Notes under the pieces: model-generated
Told to the model about the DNA's origin: nothing
What the model saw: the letters and a program-made list of their open reading frames with translations, nothing else
Database searches by the model: none
Shown here: in pieces, positions 15,981-23,521 of the stretch
Numbering within the stretch: position 1 is the stretch's first letter
Layout of the letters: every line of letters starts with the position of its first letter
Made by a program: the position numbers and the translations under genes
Assembly (NCBI RefSeq): GCF_958439165.1
Contig: NZ_OY288139.1
Coordinates: 1-52,563 of the forward strand
Direction of reading: 5' to 3'
Length of the DNA stretch: 52,563 nucleotides
DNA from: an uncultured Hydrogenophaga sp.
GTDB lineage: Bacteria; Pseudomonadota; Gammaproteobacteria; Burkholderiales; Burkholderiaceae_C

Positions 15981-18266
15981 ATGGCGACCCCATCTCCCGA
16001 CACCCCCCAAGCCGGCCTTTCGCTGGCAGCCCGCAGCGCCTTCGTGGCGCTGCCGCTGCTGTCGCTGTGCCTGCTGGTCGGGCTGCTGCTGGTCCATGAC
16101 CTGCCGTGGATCTGGCGGGTCGACTGGGTGCCTGCGCTGGGCATCGAGGCGGCGTTCCGGGTCGATGGCCTGTCGGTCCTGATGCTGCTCATGATCACCG
16201 GGGTGGGCACGGCCGTGTTCGTGTACGCCGGGGGCTATCTGGCGGGCGATCCGAACCAGCACCGGCTGCTGACCATGCTGTCGCTGTTCATGGTGGCCAT
16301 GGTCGGCTGCGTGACGGCCGACAACCTGTTCGTGCTGTTCCTGTTCTGGGAAATGACCAGCCTGACCTCGTTCGCGCTGGTGGGCTACCACCACCACCAG
16401 GCGGCGAGCCGGCAGTCGGCCCAGCAGGCGTTGCTGGTCACCGGCACCGGTGGTCTGGCGCTGCTGGCCGGCTTCATACTGCTGGCACAGGTCATGGGCA
16501 CTTCGCGCATCAGCGAGATCGTGGCCCGCCTGCCCGACGTGGCCACCACACCGGCCCTCACGGCCGCACTGGTGCTGATCCTGGTCGGGGCGTTCACCAA
16601 GAGCGCGCAGTTCCCGTTCCACTTCTGGCTGCCCAATGCCATGGCAGCCCCCACGCCGGTCTCGGCCTATCTGCACTCGGCCACCATGGTCAAGCTGGGT
16701 GTGTACCTGCTGGCGCGTCTGGATCCCGGCTTCGGCGAGTGGCCGCTGTGGATCTGGTCGCTCAAGCTGGCCGGCAGCATGACCGCAGCCTGGGGCATGG
16801 TGCTGGCGCTGCGCGAGCGCGACCTCAAGCGCATCCTGGCCTGGTCCACCGTGGCCACCCTTGGCACGCTGGTGACCCTGGTGGGCCTGCCGGGCGAGAG
16901 CGCCACCGTGGCGGTGGGTGCATTGCTGCTCGCCCATGCGCTGTACAAGGCGCCGCTGTTCTTCGTGGCCGGCAACATCGATCACGGCACCGGCACCCGC
17001 ATGATCGACCGGCTGGGCAACCTGCGCCACGCCATGCCCTGGACGGCGGTGGCCGCGTTGCTCGCGGGTGCCTCCATGGCCGGCATGCCGCTGTCGCTGG
17101 GTTTCATCGCCAAGGACGTGATCCTGGTGGCCAAGACCGAGGGCGACGTGGCAGCCTTCGCCAACGTGGCCAACACCATCTTCGGCGCCATCGCGGTGGC
17201 CGTGGCCGGCGTGGCTGCCATCCGGGTGTTCTGGCGTCACCCCGGCACCAACGAGACGCCGGGCGATGCGCACGAGGGAGGGCTGTCGCTGGTGGCACCT
17301 CCGCTGGTGCTGGCCTTTCTGGGTGTCATCCTGGGCCTGTTCCCCTGGCTGCTGGACGACCTGCTGGCCCAGGCCGCGGTGGCGATGACGCCCACCGACG
17401 ACCTGGTCCTGCTGGACCTCACCCCGTCATACGGACCCATGCTGGGCTCGCTCGCCGTCACCCTGGGCATCGGTGTGGCGGTCTACCTGCTGTGGGATCC
17501 GCTGCACCACATCTTCGAACGCGTCGACCGGCTCCTGGGCCGGGTCTCGATGGCGGCCACCTACGAGCGCTCGCTGATTGCCATTCCGCGGGTGGCGGCA
17601 GGACTGACCAGGTTTTTCCAGCATGGACGGCTGCCGGGTTACGGCCTGCTCATGATGGGTACGGTGGCGGCGGCCCTGCTGACGCTGGTCGCGGCCGGGT
17701 ACGGACACTGGCGGTGGCCGGCCTGGGGACCCATGCCCGGTGTCGGTCTGCTGGGTGCCGGCATGCTGATCATGTTCGGCGCGGTGGCCTCGCTGTGGGT
17801 CCGCGACCGCCTGGTGCTGCTGCTCACCGTGGGGCTCACCGGCTTCGGCAGCGCCGTGTTCTTCCTGTTTGCCGGCGCGCCCGATGTGGCCTTCACCCAG
17901 TTCGTGGTGGAGGCGGTGCTGGTCATCGTGGTGGCCTCGGTCCTGCTGACCTTGCGCCGGCTGGGCCGCGGGCAGGGACTCGCTGAAACCTGGCGCCCGG
18001 GCGCCGCGCTGGTTGCTGTCGGCGTGGGTCTGGCCACGGCCTTGCTGCTGCTGCTGGCCAGTGCGCCGGCGCTAGACACCGCGCTCACCGTGTTCTTTGC
18101 ACAGGCCAGCGTGCCGGAGGCCTTCGGCCGCAACGTGGTCAACGTGATCCTGGTCGATTTCCGGGCGCTGGACACCCTGGGCGAGGTGACGGTGGTGATG
18201 CTGTCGTTCCTGGCGGCCTGGGGGCTGCTGGCAGCGGCACGTCGTGACCGGAAGGAGGGCGCATGA
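15981..18266 (+). CDS. mrpA: Mrp Na+/H+ antiporter subunit A
   Basis: Largest subunit of the multi-component Mrp (Mnh/Sha/Pha) antiporter in the inner membrane, related to NuoL of complex I. The 761-residue protein has about 20 hydrophobic segments. The NuoL-like core shows LFLFWEMTSLTSFALVGYHH near 120, GAFTKSAQFPFHFWLPNAM near 205 and the HSATMVKLGVY motif, including the glutamate and lysines used in proton transfer. The C-terminal third (after about 610) carries the MbhD/MbhE-like part (GAPDVAFTQFVVEAV and DFRALDTLGEVTVV). TATGAT at 15956-15961 is a possible -10. First gene of a complete operon; 4-nt overlap with mrpB. Confidence 0.95.
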   Translation: MATPSPDTPQAGLSLAARSAFVALPLLSLCLLVGLLLVHDLPWIWRVDWVPALGIEAAFRVDGLSVLMLLMITGVGTAVFVYAGGYLAGDPNQHRLLTMLSLFMVAMVGCVTADNLFVLFLFWEMTSLTSFALVGYHHHQAASRQSAQQALLVTGTGGLALLAGFILLAQVMGTSRISEIVARLPDVATTPALTAALVLILVGAFTKSAQFPFHFWLPNAMAAPTPVSAYLHSATMVKLGVYLLARLDPGFGEWPLWIWSLKLAGSMTAAWGMVLALRERDLKRILAWSTVATLGTLVTLVGLPGESATVAVGALLLAHALYKAPLFFVAGNIDHGTGTRMIDRLGNLRHAMPWTAVAALLAGASMAGMPLSLGFIAKDVILVAKTEGDVAAFANVANTIFGAIAVAVAGVAAIRVFWRHPGTNETPGDAHEGGLSLVAPPLVLAFLGVILGLFPWLLDDLLAQAAVAMTPTDDLVLLDLTPSYGPMLGSLAVTLGIGVAVYLLWDPLHHIFERVDRLLGRVSMAATYERSLIAIPRVAAGLTRFFQHGRLPGYGLLMMGTVAAALLTLVAAGYGHWRWPAWGPMPGVGLLGAGMLIMFGAVASLWVRDRLVLLLTVGLTGFGSAVFFLFAGAPDVAFTQFVVEAVLVIVVASVLLTLRRLGRGQGLAETWRPGAALVAVGVGLATALLLLLASAPALDTALTVFFAQASVPEAFGRNVVNVILVDFRALDTLGEVTVVMLSFLAAWGLLAAARRDRKEGA

Positions 18267-18712
18267 AGGCGCCACGCCTGGTCATTCTGGCGGTGCTGGC
18301 GCGTCCGCTGTACCTGCTGATCCTGCTGGCCTCGGTGTGGGTGCTGCTGCGCGGACACAACGAGCCCGGCGGCGGCTTCATCGGTGGCCTGCTGGCGGTC
18401 AGTGCCACGGTGCTGTGGGCTGTGGCCGAGGACGCCCGCGCAGCCTGTGCCCGCCTGCCCATGGGTGACCCGGTGCGTCTGGCCGCCCTGGGTGCCGGGC
18501 TGGCAGCCCTGTCGGGCCTGCCCTCGCTGCTGGACGGACAGGCCTACCTCACCCACTGGTGGGGCAGTCTGGATCTGTTCGTGACCTCGGTGAAGGTCTC
18601 CACCGTCATGCTGTTCGACCTCGGCGTGTACCTGTGCGTCTGGGGTGGCCTGGCCGGGTATGCGCTGGCCTTGCTGGGCCTGGACGAGCCCGGACCGGAG
18701 GACGCTCCATGA
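18263..18712 (+). CDS. mrpB: Mrp Na+/H+ antiporter subunit B
   Basis: A 149-residue membrane protein with about four hydrophobic segments. The hallmark GHNEPGGGFIGGLL lies near residues 30-43, and the family's SLDLFVTSVKVSTVMLFDLGVYL segment near 95-117. It forms part of the membrane arm of the Mrp complex. It overlaps mrpA and mrpC by 4 nt each, which suggests stoichiometric translation. The segment DARAACARLPMGDP between helices is a variable loop. Confidence 0.94.
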   Translation: MKAPRLVILAVLARPLYLLILLASVWVLLRGHNEPGGGFIGGLLAVSATVLWAVAEDARAACARLPMGDPVRLAALGAGLAALSGLPSLLDGQAYLTHWWGSLDLFVTSVKVSTVMLFDLGVYLCVWGGLAGYALALLGLDEPGPEDAP

Positions 18713-19092
18713 TCTTCTGGACCGCGCTGACGGTGGGCGTGACGGTGGCCGCCGGCACTTATCTCGCGCTCTCCCGCGATGTGTTCCGCAGCGTCATGGG
18801 CTTCGTGCTGATGGGCGCTGCCGTCAACCTGGCCCTGTTCGCATCCGGGCGGCTCGGCTCCTCGCTGCCGGCCGTGGTGCCGGCCGGCCAGCAGACCCTG
18901 GGCGAGGCGGCCAACAGCCTGCCGCAGGCCCTGGTGCTCACGGCCATCGTGATCGGGCTGGCGCTGGTCTGCTTTGCGCTGGTGCTGGTGGTGCGCCTGG
19001 TGCAGCGCACCGGCAGCGACGACTCGCTGGCACTGCGCCATGCCGAGCCCGAGCCGACCGATCCGGTCAAACCGCCGGAGTCCGTGACATGA
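18709..19092 (+). CDS. mrpC: Mrp Na+/H+ antiporter subunit C (NuoK-like)
   Basis: A 127-residue homologue of complex I subunit NuoK with three membrane helices. The motif GFVLMGAAVNLALFASG and the segment LPQALVLTAIVIGLALVCFAL are typical, as is the DPLPQALVLTAIVI-like loop, here with NSLPQALVLTAIVI. The polar C-terminal tail after about residue 100 is Glu/Pro-rich. It overlaps both neighbours by 4 nt, so the ATG at 18709 is well supported. Confidence 0.94.
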   Translation: MIFWTALTVGVTVAAGTYLALSRDVFRSVMGFVLMGAAVNLALFASGRLGSSLPAVVPAGQQTLGEAANSLPQALVLTAIVIGLALVCFALVLVVRLVQRTGSDDSLALRHAEPEPTDPVKPPESVT

Positions 19093-20549
19093 GCGCCCTG
19101 GTGATTGCCCCGGTGCTGGTGCCGCTTGCCACGGCCGTGCTCACGGCTGCCGTGCGCGAGCGTCGCGGCCTGCAGTCCGGGCTGAGCGCAGCCGGCGTTG
19201 CGCTGCTGCTGCTGTGCAGCGTGGCGCTGGTCGAACAGGCCCTGGGCGGCGCGGTGCCCTCCATGGCCTTTGGCGGCTGGGCCGCGCCTTATGGCATCGA
19301 ATTCCGCATCGACCGCACCAGTGCGGCGCTGCTGCTCATCACCGCCCTGATGGGGGCAGCCTGCCTGCTGTTCATGGCCAGTGACGCCGACCCCGGCAGC
19401 CACCAGCCCATGCGGCTGCCCTTGCTGCACGGCCTGCTGGCCGGCGTGGGTGGCGCCTTTGCCACCGCCGACCTGTTCAACCTGTATGTGTGGTTCGAGG
19501 TGATGCTGATCTGTTCGGTGGGCCTGTTCGCCATCGGTGGACGAACCGACCAGCTCGACGCCACCTGGAAGTACCTCAGCCTGAACCTGATGGGCACCCT
19601 GCTGCTGCTGTTCGCGGTGGGCCTGGTGTACGCCGCCACCGGCCACCTGAACTACGCTGCGCTGGCGCAGGCTTCAACCGGTCTGCAGCCGGCCCTGGGT
19701 GCCATGGTGCTGGGCACGCTGCTGCTGGCCTTCCTGGCCAAGTCGGGAGCCTTCCCGCTGTACGCCTGGCTGCCGGCGGCTTACCACACGCTGCCGGCGC
19801 CGGTGCTGGCCCTGTTCGCCGGCCTGCTCACCAAGGTGGGCGTGTATGCCGTGCTGCGCGCCAGCACCGACATGCTGCCCGGCGCCATGACGCCCGGGCT
19901 GACCGAAGCCCTCGGGTGGGTGGCCGCGGCCACCATGCTGCTGGGCGTGATGGGTGCGGCCTACCACTGGGACATGCGGCGCATCCTGGCCTTCCACATC
20001 GTCAGCCAGATCGGCTACATCCTGCTGGCCATTGCCCTGGGCGGCGATGCCGGTCAGGCCGCCACCCTGTTCTACACGCTGCACCACATCGTGGTGAAGG
20101 CCAACCTGTTCCTGGTGGCCGCGCTCATCTGGCGCGCCACCGGCAGTTACGACCTGCGCCACATCGGCGGCCTGTACGCGGCCCGGCCTGCACTCGCCCT
20201 GCTGTTCCTGGTGCCGGCACTGTCCCTGGTGGGCATACCGCCGCTCTCCGGCTTCTGGGCCAAGTTCCTGGTGTTGCAGGAAGCGCTGGCCCAGGGTCGT
20301 GTGGCCTGGACTGTGGTGGCGCTCGCGGTGAGCGTGCTCACCCTCTACTCGATGATGAAGATCTGGATGCAGGCTTTCTGGAAGCCGCATCCCGACCCGC
20401 AGTGGCGTCCGGACGACTCGGCCCGTGTGGCCTGCGCCTGGGTGGCCTGTCTGGTGCTGGCGGCGATCACCCTGGCCATCGGCCTGAACCCGCAGTGGCT
20501 GATCGACTATTCGCAGGCCGCTGCCCTGCAGCTCGGGAGGTTGCCATGA
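19089..20549 (+). CDS. mrpD: Mrp Na+/H+ antiporter subunit D (NuoM/N-like)
   Basis: A 486-residue antiporter-like subunit with about 14 hydrophobic segments. Key motifs are LFNLYVWFEVMLICSVGLFA near 130 (membrane glutamate), AFLAKSGAFPLYAWLPAAYH near 215, LFAGLLTKVGVYAVLR near 250, RRILAFHIVSQIGYILLAI near 300 and YTLHHIVVKANLFLV near 330. These are the lysine, histidine and glutamate residues of the proton path in the family. GIPPLSGFWAKFLVL near 380 is also standard. The start (MSALVIAPVL) overlaps the mrpC stop by 4 nt. Confidence 0.95.
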   Translation: MSALVIAPVLVPLATAVLTAAVRERRGLQSGLSAAGVALLLLCSVALVEQALGGAVPSMAFGGWAAPYGIEFRIDRTSAALLLITALMGAACLLFMASDADPGSHQPMRLPLLHGLLAGVGGAFATADLFNLYVWFEVMLICSVGLFAIGGRTDQLDATWKYLSLNLMGTLLLLFAVGLVYAATGHLNYAALAQASTGLQPALGAMVLGTLLLAFLAKSGAFPLYAWLPAAYHTLPAPVLALFAGLLTKVGVYAVLRASTDMLPGAMTPGLTEALGWVAAATMLLGVMGAAYHWDMRRILAFHIVSQIGYILLAIALGGDAGQAATLFYTLHHIVVKANLFLVAALIWRATGSYDLRHIGGLYAARPALALLFLVPALSLVGIPPLSGFWAKFLVLQEALAQGRVAWTVVALAVSVLTLYSMMKIWMQAFWKPHPDPQWRPDDSARVACAWVACLVLAAITLAIGLNPQWLIDYSQAAALQLGRLP

Positions 20550-20899
20550 CCCGCGTGAAGGCAACCGTCGGCTTGCTGGGCCGCTTCGTGCGGGCGCTGG
20601 TGCTGTCGGCATGGCAGACGGTGACGACCATCGTCCGGGCCAGCGGCCGCAGCGGCCGGGCGCCCGTTCCGGCGTTCGTGCGGGTCCGCTTCGCACCCAT
20701 GAGCGAGACCGGTGCGGCCCTGCTGGGCTGCATGGTGTCGCTGACCCCGGGCACCACCACGCTGGACATCGACATGGCCGAGCACGAACTGCTGGTGCAT
20801 GTGCTCGACGCGGCGGACATCGATGGTCTGGTGGACGGCATCCGACGCGACTTCGAGCCGGGCCTGCTGGCCCTGTTCGCGGTGGAGGAGGGCGCATGA
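20546..20899 (+). CDS. mrpE: Mrp Na+/H+ antiporter subunit E
   Basis: A 117-residue subunit, short for the family (usually about 155-165) because the N-terminal part normally holding two or three membrane helices is reduced. The conserved C-terminal half is present: ETGAALLGCMVSLTPGTTTLDID followed by HELLVHVLDAADIDG. The segment VRALVLSAWQTVTTIVRA is the one remaining hydrophobic stretch. Shortened MrpE forms are known among proteobacteria, so I do not call it broken. Start and stop each overlap a neighbour by 4 nt. Confidence 0.9.
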   Translation: MTRVKATVGLLGRFVRALVLSAWQTVTTIVRASGRSGRAPVPAFVRVRFAPMSETGAALLGCMVSLTPGTTTLDIDMAEHELLVHVLDAADIDGLVDGIRRDFEPGLLALFAVEEGA

Positions 20900-21195
20900 A
20901 TGGCTGGATCGTGCCGCTGCTGATCGTGGCGTGCCTGCTGGCGCTCGGCCTGGCCACAGTGCGGCTGCTGAAAGGGCCGACCAGCGCCGACCGCATCGTC
21001 GCGCTCGACATTTTTCTGGCGGCTTCGGTGGCACTGTGCGTGGCGGCTTCGCTGGCCACCGCGCGCACCGTGTTCCTGGATGTGGCCATCGGCCTGGCGC
21101 TGGTGGGCTTCGTGGGCACGGTGGGCTGGGCGAGGCTGGTCGACCGCAGCGCCGACATGCCCGAAGAGACCACCGACGACAAGGACCACCGATGA
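20896..21195 (+). CDS. mrpF: Mrp Na+/H+ antiporter subunit F
   Basis: A 99-residue protein with three membrane helices. The motif RLLKGPTSADRIVALDIF, with its conserved Gly-Pro and Asp-Arg, is the family signature; FLDVAIGLALVGFVGTVGWARL forms the third helix and its end. The acidic tail (EETTDDKDH) ends the protein. It overlaps mrpE and mrpG by 4 nt. Confidence 0.94.
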   Translation: MNGWIVPLLIVACLLALGLATVRLLKGPTSADRIVALDIFLAASVALCVAASLATARTVFLDVAIGLALVGFVGTVGWARLVDRSADMPEETTDDKDHR

Positions 21196-21512
21196 ATCTG
21201 CTCGCCACGCTCCTTCTGCTGGCCGGTGCGGTGCTGCTGGTGATCGCGGCCTGGGGAGTGATTGCCCTCCCCGATGCACTGGCCCGGCAGCATGCGGCCA
21301 CCAAGGCCGGCACCCTGGCCCTGGTGCTGGTCTGCCTGGGCGCTGCGCTGGCCATGCCGGAGGGCGAATGGGCCTGGCGCCTGGCCCTGATCGTGGTGTT
21401 CCTGTGGATCACCTTGCCGCTGGCTTCGCACCTGCTGGCGCGGGCGGCCGTGCGAGAGTCGCCGGCTCAGCGGGAGCAGGCCGGACAGGCCGAGGTGCGC
21501 TCCACCCGCTGA
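21192..21512 (+). CDS. mrpG: Mrp Na+/H+ antiporter subunit G
   Basis: A 106-residue protein with three membrane helices. It has the ALPDALARQHAATKAGTLALVLV segment that identifies MrpG (usually LPDxxxRxHAxTKA), and a later LIVVFLWITLPLASHLLARAA helix. Last gene of the operon; the stop lies 13 bases from the convergent tetR-type gene stop, with no clear terminator hairpin between them. Confidence 0.94.
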   Translation: MNLLATLLLLAGAVLLVIAAWGVIALPDALARQHAATKAGTLALVLVCLGAALAMPEGEWAWRLALIVVFLWITLPLASHLLARAAVRESPAQREQAGQAEVRSTR

Positions 21513-21525
21513 CCTGCTCCGGGGG

Positions 21526-22158
21526 TCAACGCGGAAGGCTGAAGCCCAGTCCCCGGAGGTAGGCGTCGATGGTCTGACCACCGGCGGTGACCAGGTCGAA
21601 CGCGTCGGGGTCGAGCAGCCAGTTCTGGATCAGGCCGTCCACCATCACATGCAGACCCAGTGCGGCGGTGGCTTCGTCCACCGGCAGTGCCAGGTCGACA
21701 CGCCGCGCGGCCTCGGTCATGGCGGTCCGGGTCATGGCCATGCACTCGTTGCGCACCCGCAGGTGGCGGTCGCGGACCGCCTGCATCTCGGTCACATATT
21801 CCACCTTGTGGGTCGCCACCTCGAACACGCGCCGCGTCTGGGCGTCGAGGGCGGTCTGGCGCAGCGCGTTCATCATGGAGTGGCGCAGGCCTTCGAGCGG
21901 TTCGCGGGTGCTGCTGGCGCTCTCGGCCGCCGAGGCGAGCGTGGCCTCCAGCGGCATGGTGACCCGCTCCATCATCGCGTTGAACAGGTCGGCCTTGTCC
22001 TTGAAGTGCCAGTAGATGGCGCCCCGGGTGGTGCCTGCGGCCGTGGCGATGTCGTTGAGCGACGTTCGGGAAACGCCGCGTTCCTGGAACAGCTGCTCGG
22101 CGGCATCGAGCAGGCTGTTGCGGGTGGCCAGGGCCTCGGATTTGGTGCGTCGGACCAT
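21526..22158 (-). CDS. acrR: TetR-family repressor of the RND efflux operon (AcrR/TtgR type)
   Basis: A 210-residue repressor. The N-terminal helix-turn-helix domain reads LLDAAEQLFQERGVSRTSLN and then IATAAGTTRGAIYWHFKDKADLF, which is the AcrR/TtgR/MexR2 type; the C-terminal ligand-binding domain follows from about residue 85. I chose MVRRTKSEA as the start because it is the common family start; a longer frame from 22194 would place the protein start across the operator. The gene faces the efflux operon across a 28-base palindrome nearly identical in plan to the E. coli AcrR box, so autoregulation and repression of the pump are likely, with drug binding releasing the repressor. Confidence 0.9.
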   Translation of the reverse strand: MVRRTKSEALATRNSLLDAAEQLFQERGVSRTSLNDIATAAGTTRGAIYWHFKDKADLFNAMMERVTMPLEATLASAAESASSTREPLEGLRHSMMNALRQTALDAQTRRVFEVATHKVEYVTEMQAVRDRHLRVRNECMAMTRTAMTEAARRVDLALPVDEATAALGLHVMVDGLIQNWLLDPDAFDLVTAGGQTIDAYLRGLGFSLPR

Positions 22159-22194
22159 GGGGCAATCGGGGGTGAGGAGGGAACAGCCCACCAA

Positions 22195-22222
22195 TATACA
22201 TACATTCGTGTGTGTATGTATA
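22195..22222. promoter_or_regulatory. AcrR-type operator with overlapping divergent -10 elements
   Basis: Arms TATACATACA (22195-22204) and TGTATGTATA (22213-22222) are exact reverse complements around an 8-base spacer. The inner 24 bases (22197-22220) agree with my memory of the E. coli acrR operator at 21 positions. TATACT (22219-22224) is a good -10 for the efflux operon, and TATATT on the other strand (22198-22193) one for the repressor gene, so binding should block both promoters. Confidence 0.85.
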
Positions 22223-22277
22223 CTGCGCGTTTTCCCGGTCCTGCCCCATCACGACCGCCCATTCAGCCGAGGTTTGC

Positions 22278-23510
22278 ATGCCACCGATCCCGACGACCCC
22301 TTCCCTGACCCGTGCTCGTACCCTGAGCGCCGTCGCCCTGGCGGCGCTGCTCGCTGCCTGTGGCGGTGGCCAGCCTGCTGCCGGTGGCCCGCCCGGTGGC
22401 GGCATGCCGCCGGCCGAGGTCGGGGTGGTCACCGTCACCCCGGGTGATGTCGGGCTGCAGACCGAGCTTCCCGGCCGGCTGGAGGCCTCGCGCACCGCGC
22501 AGGTCCGGGCCCGTGCAGCCGGCATTCTGCTCAAGCGGGAATTCACCGAGGGCAGCGACGTGAAGGCCGGGCAGCGCCTGTTCACCATCGATCCCGCGCC
22601 CTACCAGGCGGCGCTGCAGACCGCCCAGGCCAGCCAGGCCCGCGCCGAGGCCAATCTGGCCCAGGCACGCGCGCTGGCCGAGCGGTACGCCCCGCTGGTG
22701 AAGGAAAACGCGATCAGCCAGCAGGAATTTGCCAGCGCCGTGGCGGCCCAGAAGACCGCCGAGGCCGATGTGGCTTCCGGCAAGGCCGCCGTGCAGACGG
22801 CCACCATCAACCTCAACTACGCCAGCGTGACGGCGCCCATTGCAGGCCGTATCGGCCGTGCCCTGGTGACCGAGGGCGCGCTGGTGGGGCAGGGCGAGGC
22901 CACCCAGCTCGCAGTGGTCCAGCAGATCAACCCGATGTACGTCAACTTCACCCAGTCGGTCTCCGAGGTGTACCGCCTTCAGAAAGCCCAGAAGGAAGGG
23001 CGCCTGAAGGGCGCCGGCGACCAGGCCGCCAGCGTGCGTGTGGTGCTGGAGGACGGCACCGAATATGGCCGCCCCGGCAAGCTGCTGTTCTCCGATCTCA
23101 CGGTCGACCAGACCACCGGACAGATCACCCTGCGCGCCGAGGTCCCCAACCCCGAGGGCACGTTGCTGCCCGGCATGTATGTGCGGGTGCGCCTGGAGCA
23201 GGCCACAGCCGGCAATGCCATCACCCTGCCGCAGCAGGCGGTCACGCGCTCGGCCCAGGGCGATTCGGTCATGGTGGTCGATGCCGAAGGCAAGGCGGTG
23301 CGCCGCTCCATCAAGGTGAGCGGCCAGCAGAACGGCCAGTGGGTCGTGCTCGATGGCCTGAAGGCCGGCGAGCAGGTCATGGTCGACGGTTTCCAGAAGT
23401 TGCGCCCCGGTGCCACCGTCAAGCCGGTGCCCTGGACCCGGCCCGGTACCGGTGAGGCCGCCAGGCCCGCCGCACAACCGGCTGCCCAACCCGCCGCCAA
23501 GGCCGGCTGA
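22278..23510 (+). CDS. acrA: RND efflux periplasmic adaptor (AcrA/MexA family)
   Basis: Membrane-fusion subunit linking the inner-membrane pump to the outer-membrane channel. The 410-residue lipoprotein has a signal ending ALAALLAACGGG (lipid-modified Cys), a Gly/Pro-rich linker, the lipoyl/barrel parts (ELPGRLEASRTAQVRARAAGI; TAPIAGRIGRALVTEGALVG), a coiled-coil hairpin between about 100 and 170, and the beta-barrel segment QTTGQITLRAEVPNPEGTLLPGMYVRV. The C-terminus is an unusual Ala/Pro/Gln run. The ATG at 22278 was chosen over 22212, which lies inside the operator region. It is 11 bases ahead of the pump gene. Confidence 0.94.
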   Translation: MPPIPTTPSLTRARTLSAVALAALLAACGGGQPAAGGPPGGGMPPAEVGVVTVTPGDVGLQTELPGRLEASRTAQVRARAAGILLKREFTEGSDVKAGQRLFTIDPAPYQAALQTAQASQARAEANLAQARALAERYAPLVKENAISQQEFASAVAAQKTAEADVASGKAAVQTATINLNYASVTAPIAGRIGRALVTEGALVGQGEATQLAVVQQINPMYVNFTQSVSEVYRLQKAQKEGRLKGAGDQAASVRVVLEDGTEYGRPGKLLFSDLTVDQTTGQITLRAEVPNPEGTLLPGMYVRVRLEQATAGNAITLPQQAVTRSAQGDSVMVVDAEGKAVRRSIKVSGQQNGQWVVLDGLKAGEQVMVDGFQKLRPGATVKPVPWTRPGTGEAARPAAQPAAQPAAKAG

Positions 23511-23521
23511 GGAGCGCACGC

